37,229 bases of DNA, taken from contig CAZCTC010000077.1 of the NCBI GenBank assembly GCA_964501335.1, positions 1 through 37,229 of the forward strand, in the 5' to 3' direction. The stretch's first letter is position 1, and the number at the start of each line of letters is the position of its first letter. Under the pieces are notes generated by a model. That model had not been told where the DNA came from. It did no database searches and saw only the letters and a program-made list of their open reading frames with translations. The stretch is from CAZCTC01 sp964501335. Its GTDB lineage: Bacteria; Chloroflexota; Anaerolineae; B4-G1; SLSP01. Made by a program: the position numbers and the translations under genes. Below are positions 25,134-31,354 of the stretch, one piece after another.

Positions 25134-26117
25134 ATGGAATGGTTGATCGTTTTGGGAATCGGGGTTGTCGTGGTGGTCGTCATCGCCTTTCTTGCCTTAC
25201 GAAGGCAATCAGGTACCAACGATTCATTGGATCCGTGGGGGACCGGCAGTGATCCGTCCGGGATGACCCGGCCTTTGCCTCCCACAACCACCGGAATGGG
25301 GGCAGCTCCTGTGGAGAGCGGCAGTTTTGGTTCACTTCCTGAACCGTTGCTTTTGGAATTGCGAACCCTGATCAGCGCCGGCCGGAAAATCGATGCCATC
25401 AAGCGCCTGCGCGCATATACCGGTTGGGATCTGAAAACGGCCAAAGAGTATCTGGATCAATTGGGCAATGCTCCCGGCGCTTCGGTTTCAAGTACTGGAG
25501 GGGGCGATGCAATGCATTGGCTGGAACAGTTAGCCAATGGATCTCGCCCTGCGAACGGTTCGGCTCCGGTTGATCTTCTGATTCAGGCCAACTCGGGAAT
25601 CCGTCCGGCAGTTACTTCACTTTCTGAAGAACAATTGCAGGCGGTTATCCGATTGATGGTGACTTCGAATAAGATCGCCACGATCAAGCTGGTGCGAGAG
25701 TATACGGGCTGGGGGTTGAAAGAGGCTAAGGATTATGTGGATGCGCTTGAACCCCAGGTTAAAAGCGGTGTTTTGGCTGCCGCTCAGGGGCAGGCTTTGA
25801 CGAGTGAGAATGAAGAGGTAGCCCGACGGGTACTTGCGATGTTGGGGCGGGCCTCGCATCGGGATATTGTGACCTATCTCTGCGAGGATTACAACTGGAG
25901 CCGCGACCGGGCCGAGGCCTATGTTGTAGAACTCGAATCCAATCAAAAAGATCCGCCCGCGGTTCAGGGGGCGGCGGCACTGACGCCTGAAGTGTTGTCT
26001 ACAGTCAGGAATCTGGTTCAGAACGGGAAGAAGATCGAAGCGATTAAGGTGGTGCGGCAGGCCACCAGTTGGGGCTTGAAAGAGGCCAAGGACTACGTCG
26101 AGGCGCTGCGTTTTTAG
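25134..26117 (+). CDS. Membrane-anchored protein with three L7/L12 C-terminal-like half-domains
   Basis: A 327-residue protein. Residues 2-23 are an N-terminal membrane helix. A Pro/Gly-rich linker precedes three repeats of about 40 residues at 71-110, 166-205 and 285-325, each like the first helical pair of the ribosomal L7/L12 C-terminal domain. The best copy is KKIEAIKVVRQATSWGLKEA followed by KDYVEAL, beside GLKEAKDLVE in E. coli L12. The lysines and arginine that contact translation GTPases in L12 (K65, R73, K84) have counterparts. The beta strands that complete the real domain are missing. A fourth, degenerate repeat lies at 226-268 (SHRDIVTYLCEDYNWSRDRAEAYV). This is not the ribosomal protein. 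GGAGTTTGCC precedes the ATG. Confidence 0.85.
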   Translation: MEWLIVLGIGVVVVVVIAFLALRRQSGTNDSLDPWGTGSDPSGMTRPLPPTTTGMGAAPVESGSFGSLPEPLLLELRTLISAGRKIDAIKRLRAYTGWDLKTAKEYLDQLGNAPGASVSSTGGGDAMHWLEQLANGSRPANGSAPVDLLIQANSGIRPAVTSLSEEQLQAVIRLMVTSNKIATIKLVREYTGWGLKEAKDYVDALEPQVKSGVLAAAQGQALTSENEEVARRVLAMLGRASHRDIVTYLCEDYNWSRDRAEAYVVELESNQKDPPAVQGAAALTPEVLSTVRNLVQNGKKIEAIKVVRQATSWGLKEAKDYVEALRF

Positions 26118-26156
26118 GTGGAGCGGCACCCCGAAAGATGAAAAAGAGCAGAGATT

Positions 26157-26260
26157 TCACCACAGAGGCGCAGAGATCACAGAGAAGAAGAGAGGAGATT
26201 TTCTCTAAATTCTTCTCTGTGTCCTCCGTGTCTATTTGCAATATCTTCGATCTGTGGTGA
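26157..26260. mobile_element. Nested inverted-repeat element, MITE-like
   Basis: A 104-bp element with perfect 10-bp terminal inverted repeats TCACCACAGA (26157-26166) and TCTGTGGTGA (26251-26260), and an inner perfect 12-bp pair CACAGAGAAGAA (26178-26189) and TTCTTCTCTGTG (26210-26221). The short minus-strand reading frame through it is a by-product. The ACCACAGAGGCGCAGAGA type is a known widespread bacterial intergenic repeat; its mobility is inferred. Confidence 0.7.
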
Positions 26261-26276
26261 GTCTTTTCTGGGCCTG

Positions 26277-26530
26277 TTTTCAGGACAGAAGGTCATGCCG
26301 GGGGCGGCACCCCGAAAGATGAAAATTCAGCGGAAGTAGACAGCAGCAAGTAGACAGTAGATAGCCTGCGCCGCCGGGGCGGCTCTGGAAAAGCCCATGT
26401 TTTCGCGGGCTTTCTGAAGCCCGCGAAAACATAAACAAAAAAACTCTCTTCCGATCCAGCGCGTCGTGTTTTACGGGGGAAGGGCCATTTGCGGGACGCT
26501 ATAAGGCCGGGGCCATGCCATAGAGGCCCA
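26277..26530 (+). repeat. Composite repeat unit 1 with hairpin module
   Basis: A 254-bp unit: TTTTCAGGACAGAAGG, CGGCACCCCGAAAGATG, AAAATTCAGCGG, heptads at 26336-26364, a GCCTGCGCCGCCGGGGCGG lead, then the hairpin 26397-26432 (perfect 16-bp stem, ATGTTTTCGCGGGCTT arm, loop TCTG). The module continues with AACAAAAAAACTCTCTT, CCAGCGCGTCGTG and the end GCGGGACGCTA near 26501. It is repeated directly by the next unit. Confidence 0.85.
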
Positions 26531-26784
26531 TTTTCAGGACAGAAGGCCATGCAGGGGCGGCACCCCGAAAAATGAAAATTCAGCGGCAAGTAGACAGTAG
26601 ACAGCCTGCGCCGCCGGGGCGGCTCTGGAAAAGCCTATGTTTTCGCGGGCTTTCTGAAGCCCGCGAAAACATAAACAAAAAACTCTCTTTCCCGATCCCG
26701 CGCGTCGTATCTGACCGGGAAAAAATCATTTGCGGGACGTTACAAGGCCGGGGCCATACCATAAAAGGTTATTTCAGGACAGGA
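26531..26784 (+). repeat. Composite repeat unit 2 with hairpin module
   Basis: Tandem copy of the preceding unit, starting TTTTCAGGACAGAAGGCC, with a shorter heptad block (26588-26604). The hairpin 26636-26673 is a perfect 17-bp stem (TATGTTTTCGCGGGCTT arm, loop TCTG); the module ends GCGGGACGTTA at about 26742. A third start (ATTTCAGGACAG) follows at 26771, just before the next gene. The 26118-26806 gap holds only repeats, no gene. Confidence 0.85.
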
Positions 26785-26806
26785 TAGCTTTGACAAGGAT
26801 TGATCG

Positions 26807-28138
26807 ATGCGAGACCGGAGTCCATTTACCCCTGAAGAATTGGATAAACTGCGCCGGGTCTATGACGCGGAAGGTTATTACCAGTTCATCCTGGCCATTC
26901 AGGCCCTGACGGGCTGGGATTATCGGGAAGCGCAGGGGCGGGGACGGCCGCTTGCCGTAAGTTGGGGCTGGCGTCCTGTGGCGCGGCCGGGGAGTCAGAG
27001 CGTTCCGGTGCCCAAAGTGGCCTCGATCCCTTATGCTTTATATCGGGAACTGCAAACTTTGAAGGGAGCCGGCAAAAGGATTGAGGCCATCAATTCATTG
27101 CGGGCGTTGCCCGGCTGGAATTTGCAGACGGCGCAGGAATATGTGGATTTATTACCCCCGTTCCATGCCACTTTGTCCGATCTGCCCAGGCCTTTGTGGA
27201 TGAAATTGCAGGCGATGGCAGCGGCCGGGGCGAAGTTCGAAGCGGTGTGGTTGCTGCATCGGTTGATGCCTGGGGAAACGATCAAGGCTGATTATGAATA
27301 CATTGAGCAGCTGGCGCTTTTATCCCCCGAGATCGTTGCGGCCCGGCTGGCGGCGTGGCAGGAATTTACGCCGATGCCGCCGCCTGAAGTGCCGAAAGAA
27401 TCCCTTGTTTCGCGATCCCGCCCGGCTTTAAATCTGCGCTCCAGGCCGCAGGCGGAACCTTCCGAGGCGGTGCGGACGGCGCTTCAGGTATTGGATGAGG
27501 CGGATCAAATCGCCGCGGAAGAGCCGTATCAGCAATTTTTCCCTCCTGGAACGGATTTGAAGGAGCTGCCGGAATCGATTCGGACGGCGCTTCAGACCCT
27601 GGCGGCGGGCGGTAGGAATGTCGAAGCGGTGAGTCGATTGCGGCGGTTGATGCCCCATGTGGGATTGAAAGAGATCAAGGAATATGTGGAGCGGTCCCCA
27701 TTGCCCCCGGCGGAAAAGCCGGCACCGTTGGAGATTTCAGCAGCAGATCGTCAGGCAGTACAGACCTGTCTGGATGCCGGGCGATATGTCGATGCCGTTG
27801 TGCGGTTGCAAAAGGCCGTGCCGGGTTTGAGTATGGCAGATGCCAAACAGTATATTTATCGTTGGTCCCGGCCGGTCGCCGAGGGACAGATTTTGCGAAG
27901 CGATCTCATCGATTTTCTGAGGGGAGAATTTTCCTGGGAATGGATGCAGGCTGAATCGTATATTGTGAACATTTTGGGCGGGGAGTATCGACCGCTTCTG
28001 GAAGTGGCGGATGTGACGGCGATCGCGCTGGCGTTGGATCGGCAGCATCGAACTTATCAGGCCGTTCAATTAATGAAAAAGGTTACGGGTTGGGATCTTT
28101 TCAAAGTGCGGACATTCTTGAAAACACAGCGGGGATGA
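26807..28138 (+). CDS. Soluble protein of five to seven L7/L12 C-terminal-like half-domains
   Basis: A 443-residue protein with no membrane helix. It carries repeats of about 40 residues at 76-117 (GKRIEAINSLRALPGWNLQT), 127-168 (GAKFEAVWLLHRLMPGETIK), 254-296 (GRNVEAVSRLRRLMPHVGLK), 313-353 (GRYVDAVVRLQKAVPGLSMA) and 403-440 (HRTYQAVQLMKKVTGWDLFK). Weaker ones lie at 10-45 and 363-391. Each follows the G-K/R-x-h-E/D-A-h-x-x-L-R ... K-x-Y-h pattern of the 25134-26117 protein. Basic residues are less regular than in that protein. AAGGA lies 9 nt before the ATG. The gene is close to, and probably co-transcribed with, the HEAT-like gene 12 nt downstream. Possibly a scaffold; function unknown. 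Confidence 0.82.
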   Translation: MRDRSPFTPEELDKLRRVYDAEGYYQFILAIQALTGWDYREAQGRGRPLAVSWGWRPVARPGSQSVPVPKVASIPYALYRELQTLKGAGKRIEAINSLRALPGWNLQTAQEYVDLLPPFHATLSDLPRPLWMKLQAMAAAGAKFEAVWLLHRLMPGETIKADYEYIEQLALLSPEIVAARLAAWQEFTPMPPPEVPKESLVSRSRPALNLRSRPQAEPSEAVRTALQVLDEADQIAAEEPYQQFFPPGTDLKELPESIRTALQTLAAGGRNVEAVSRLRRLMPHVGLKEIKEYVERSPLPPAEKPAPLEISAADRQAVQTCLDAGRYVDAVVRLQKAVPGLSMADAKQYIYRWSRPVAEGQILRSDLIDFLRGEFSWEWMQAESYIVNILGGEYRPLLEVADVTAIALALDRQHRTYQAVQLMKKVTGWDLFKVRTFLKTQRG

Positions 28139-28150
28139 AGGGACAGGATT

Positions 28151-30031
28151 ATGCTTGAAGGTTTGGAGTTGATCGATTGGGCGAAATTGGAGCATGCTTA
28201 CGGTCCTGCCGTGGATACGCCGGGCGTGATTCGGGCGTTGGCTTCAACGGATCCGGATGTCCGGCACAATGCCATGCATGAGCTTTACTCGACGATTTAC
28301 CATCAGGGATCGTTTTATTCGGCTACCGCAGCTGCCGTTCCGTTTCTAATCGAGCTTTTGAATTGTAAATCGGCCGATCTGGAAGAGTTGCTTTCTTTTC
28401 TGGCTTTGCTGGGGCAATCCCGTATGGAGTTGCGCCGGGAGGTCGGGCTGGCGGAGAAAGAAATTCAGGCCGTCCGGGCGACGGTGCAGGCCGTTCAGAC
28501 CGGCGTTCCGGCTTATCTGCGCCTGCTGGAGAGTTCTCGCCTTGAGCTTGCCTGTGGTGCGGCGGCGGTTCTGGCCTGTTGCGGCCCGGAACCAATTGAG
28601 GCTATGCGACGGCGTTATGCCGTGGGCGATGACGAACTCATCCAGGTCGTTATTTTGCTGGCAGTTGGGCAAATGGCCCGGGGAACCGATTTGTTGTTTG
28701 AGGAGGCGGCTGAAAGTTTCAGCCCGCGAGTACGCCTGGCCGGCGCTTTGGGGAATGCCTTTGCTGCCGGTCCGGATCTTTCCAAAGCGGACCTGAGGGA
28801 GATGGTGAAACTGTTGAAGATCTCAGGCCTCTTTGAACAACTATTGGATTTAATGGCGGAGAGCAGTGTCGGGAATTGTCTGGCGTTGGATCTTTATTTT
28901 TTCCGGTTGCCGCCGGCCCTGCGGGAGCCGTTGATCGATTCTCTCAGCATTTTATTGGAGAAAGCGACCGACCCTTTGATTGCCTGCGGGTTGGCGGAAT
29001 ATTTGCTGGAGACGGTTTTCCCGGAGCCGATCGGGAAGGGATTTACGCTTTATACGCTGACTGAATCGCAGCGGATGGTGTTGGAGTCGATGGCGCGCAG
29101 CGAGATTGTCTGGTTGTTGGAAGAAGAAATTTATCGTTTTTTGAAAAGGGCTGGATTTAAAGCGCGCTGGAATCGTGAGCGGTGGCGCAGTTTTTTGGAG
29201 ATTCCTTCGGAGGTGCATGTGTTGATCCTGACGCCTCAAAACAGCGCGGGAGCTGTCGATTTGTGCCAGCGATTGAATCGTACGCCCTGGATCCATGCGC
29301 CCTGGCTGTTCTTTAAACTTGATACTTCCGCCTTGACGGCAGAGATCGTGGAGAATCCGGAAGACTATACGCCGGCTGTGATGCAGGAAGCCCGGGAGAT
29401 TGCCGATCATATTTATCAGGATGTGGTGTATGACTTTGCTCCTGAGCTGAACCGGTTTCGTTTTTATCCGCAGGTGTCGGTGGGCGAGTTGCAGGCGATT
29501 TGTAAAAGGTTGGGCTGGCAGATTTTATCTCCTCCGGAGGATGCCGTTTTCCAGCCGGCGCCGGGGATGGAGTTTTCCGAACTGACCGAAGAGCAGCGGC
29601 GGGTGCTGGAACGTTTTGTGGAGCGGATGGATGCTGCCGGTTGGCGGGAAAGCCGGCGCTGGTATGAGTTTTTCTGTAACAGTGCCGGAATGAAGGTCTC
29701 GCCGGTGGGATTTGGGCGGTGGTTCACTGCTACAACGTTGCTGGAAGGCGCGCTCTGGTTTTACGACGAGGTGTGGGCCCGGCAGACCGGCCAGCGGATG
29801 GGATTGCCCTATCTTAAGTTGATGATCGTCAAACCCGACAGTCCTCAGGCCGTAACGTTGCGCTTTTATTTCGGCAAGCAACTGGATGCGGTATTGGATG
29901 GCTGGTTTGCCAGTCAAAGCGTCGTCACCCGGGATAACTTTGCCGAGGTATTGATTCCCGCTCTGTTGCCGGTTTGTGAACGGGTGGCGCTTGAATTGGA
30001 CGACGGCGGGCTGGCGGTTATCTCTCGATAA
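28151..30031 (+). CDS. Large HEAT-like repeat protein, unknown function
   Basis: A 626-residue soluble protein. The N-terminal 100 residues (WAKLEHAYGPAVDTPGVIRA, ASTDPDVRHNAMHELYSTIY and ATAAAVPFLIELL) match a pattern I recall from HEAT-repeat proteins in actinobacteria and other groups. Helical repeats continue to about 340. Residues 350-626 are a different, mixed alpha/beta region that I do not recognise (VHVLILTPQNSAGAVDLCQR ... FRFYPQVSVGELQAICKRLG ... SRRWYEFFCNSAGMKVSPVG). The start is supported by AGGGACAGG shortly upstream. It probably forms an operon with the L7/L12-like repeat protein. A dispersed-family hairpin starts 2 nt after its stop. Confidence 0.75.
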   Translation: MLEGLELIDWAKLEHAYGPAVDTPGVIRALASTDPDVRHNAMHELYSTIYHQGSFYSATAAAVPFLIELLNCKSADLEELLSFLALLGQSRMELRREVGLAEKEIQAVRATVQAVQTGVPAYLRLLESSRLELACGAAAVLACCGPEPIEAMRRRYAVGDDELIQVVILLAVGQMARGTDLLFEEAAESFSPRVRLAGALGNAFAAGPDLSKADLREMVKLLKISGLFEQLLDLMAESSVGNCLALDLYFFRLPPALREPLIDSLSILLEKATDPLIACGLAEYLLETVFPEPIGKGFTLYTLTESQRMVLESMARSEIVWLLEEEIYRFLKRAGFKARWNRERWRSFLEIPSEVHVLILTPQNSAGAVDLCQRLNRTPWIHAPWLFFKLDTSALTAEIVENPEDYTPAVMQEAREIADHIYQDVVYDFAPELNRFRFYPQVSVGELQAICKRLGWQILSPPEDAVFQPAPGMEFSELTEEQRRVLERFVERMDAAGWRESRRWYEFFCNSAGMKVSPVGFGRWFTATTLLEGALWFYDEVWARQTGQRMGLPYLKLMIVKPDSPQAVTLRFYFGKQLDAVLDGWFASQSVVTRDNFAEVLIPALLPVCERVALELDDGGLAVISR

Positions 30032-30033
30032 GC

Positions 30034-30077
30034 GTTTGTATTTTCGCGCGCCGTCCCCGGCGTGCGAAAATACAAAC
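30034..30077 (+). repeat. Bare hairpin directly after the HEAT-like gene
   Basis: The longest stem of the family: 20 bp (GTTTGTATTTTCGCGCGCCG arm, one G-T pair), loop TCCC, followed by AAAAAG. It starts 2 nt after the stop of the HEAT-like gene and ends 10 nt before the operator of the MerR-like gene. No module tail is present. Confidence 0.8.
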
Positions 30078-30087
30078 AAAAAGATTA

Positions 30088-30112
30088 AACCTTCTTATAG
30101 CAGACCAGGGTT
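30088..30112 (+). promoter_or_regulatory. 25-bp shared operator at the tandem-HTH MerR gene
   Basis: Sequence AACCTTCTTATAGC followed by AGACCAGGGTT. It aligns without gaps to 31284-31308 and 33946-33970 (consensus AACCYTCYTATAGC then an ACMAGRGTT end). It ends 3 nt before the ATG, with no Shine-Dalgarno between, so the transcript may be nearly leaderless; TTATAG inside it could serve as a -10 box. A protein bound here would cover the gene's own start. Confidence 0.75.
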
Positions 30113-30115
30113 CAG

Positions 30116-31225
30116 ATGAAAACTCCTTATCTTTACACGACACAGTTTGCGGCCATGATTGGGGTCCATGCCAACACCATTCGCCAGTATGAATCCTGGA
30201 GATTGATGCCCCCCATTCCCCGTACTCCTGGAGGCTATCGGATCTTTGGGGCGGCCCATTTAGGGCAGGCGCGCTTGATCCGCTCGGCGCTTCGTTTTAC
30301 GTGGCTAGGCGGGGAGATGCGCCATGTGGCTTATGCGATGGTCGAAGCCGGGGCGGCCGGCGATCTGGGGGGCGCTCTGGAGCAGGCGCACCGGCTTCAG
30401 GCGATGGTCCGCAGTGAAAGGATCCAGGCGGAGGCGGCGGCGGCTTATCTGGAACGTTGGGCGCAGGGGATTCCGACCGGCTCAACTCCGCCGATGTCGA
30501 TCGGACAGGCGGCCCGCCATCTGGATGTTACCATTGATATGCTTCACAATTGGGAGCGTAACGGTCTGCTGCGCGTTTCCCGCAATCCTCAAAACGGCTA
30601 TCGGATTTATGAGGCCCGGGATCTGGGACGACTGCGGGTGATCCGTACGCTGCGGCATGCCCGTTACAGCACCATGGCGATTTTGCGGATGTTGACGCGG
30701 CTGGATGAGGGGAAACGTACGGGGTTGCGGCAGGCTCTGGATACTCCCGATCCGGATGAGGATGTCTGGTATGCAACCGATCACTGGCTTACTACCCTGG
30801 CCGAGCTGGAACCTCATTCTCAGGATGTGATTTTCCAGGTAGAGGCGATGTTGTTGCCCGAGCCGCCGCTCCATCCCATTGCCGCCTATTTGAGTAAGCG
30901 GTTGTCTATGGTGCTGGAGGCTTTGACGGCCGGGTTGGAGCCGGGGGATTTTCGGGTTGGTGGAGAGATGGCTAAAGTCTTGCAGGAAAAGATCCGCCCC
31001 GTGTTGAAATTCCGGTTGGAGGTGCGTAGTCCGGAGTTGGTCGATACAGCGATGGATCTGCTGGAGCGCTGGCCCAGGCTGGAGGCTCCGGCCTGGAAGG
31101 GCCCGGAGTACAGCGCCTCTCTGCTGGTCGCCGGCATTCCGCTGGTGTTGGTCGCTCCGCGGGATGAAACGGTTGCCGTCGTCTCTGTCCCTTGCGGGCC
31201 TTATCAGGTAGAGGTTGTAAAGTAA
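30116..31225 (+). CDS. MerR-family regulator with two tandem HTH domains
   Basis: A 369-residue protein. Residues 5-60 are a first MerR-type winged helix (YTTQFAAMIGVHANTIRQYE ... TPGGYRIFGAAHLGQARLIR); residues 126-195 are a second (MSIGQAARHLDVTIDMLHNW ... NPQNGYRIYEARDLGRLRVI). Both keep the HTH and the GYRI wing. A helical link (85-115) separates them. The C-terminal 170 residues may be an effector domain; I cannot name it. MerR regulators usually carry one HTH and dimerise by a coiled coil, so a tandem monomer is unusual and could bind a long site like a built-in dimer. The start coincides with the HTH start. The shared operator in front and ahead of both uvrA-like genes points to its regulon. 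Confidence 0.88.
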   Translation: MKTPYLYTTQFAAMIGVHANTIRQYESWRLMPPIPRTPGGYRIFGAAHLGQARLIRSALRFTWLGGEMRHVAYAMVEAGAAGDLGGALEQAHRLQAMVRSERIQAEAAAAYLERWAQGIPTGSTPPMSIGQAARHLDVTIDMLHNWERNGLLRVSRNPQNGYRIYEARDLGRLRVIRTLRHARYSTMAILRMLTRLDEGKRTGLRQALDTPDPDEDVWYATDHWLTTLAELEPHSQDVIFQVEAMLLPEPPLHPIAAYLSKRLSMVLEALTAGLEPGDFRVGGEMAKVLQEKIRPVLKFRLEVRSPELVDTAMDLLERWPRLEAPAWKGPEYSASLLVAGIPLVLVAPRDETVAVVSVPCGPYQVEVVK

Positions 31226-31236
31226 ATCTGAGAGTA

Positions 31237-31274
31237 TATTTTTTCGCGCGCCGTCTGCGGCGCGCGAAAAAATA
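31237..31274 (+). repeat. Bare hairpin after the MerR-like gene
   Basis: A perfect 17-bp stem (TATTTTTTCGCGCGCCG arm), loop TCTG, 11 nt after the MerR-like stop and 9 nt before the operator of the first uvrA-like gene. The module tail is absent. Together with 30034-30077, both genes in this block that precede an operator have a bare hairpin between stop and operator. Confidence 0.85.
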
Positions 31275-31283
31275 AAAGCCATG

Positions 31284-31315
31284 AACCCTCCTATAGCACA
31301 CAAGGGTTTTATAAT
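31284..31315 (+). promoter_or_regulatory. Shared operator and promoter of uvrA-like gene 1
   Basis: The 25-bp operator (31284-31308) begins AACCCTCCTATAGC and ends AAGGGTT; its ends AACCCT and AGGGTT are perfect inverted repeats. One base further lies TATAAT (31310-31315). No good TTGACA is seen at the expected distance, where the operator's left end falls. That is the layout expected of a promoter needing an activator bound in the spacer, as with MerR proteins. The ATG is about 40 nt further, with GGAGGG. Confidence 0.8.
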
Positions 31316-31354
31316 CGAATTGAAAGCGAAACGAAATCTTCTTGTGGAGGGATC

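Noticed and set aside
26044..26241. Minus-strand 65-residue frame
   Set aside because: It is the translation of the MITE-like element at 26157-26260 and the end of an opposite gene; this repeat type commonly gives false ORFs.
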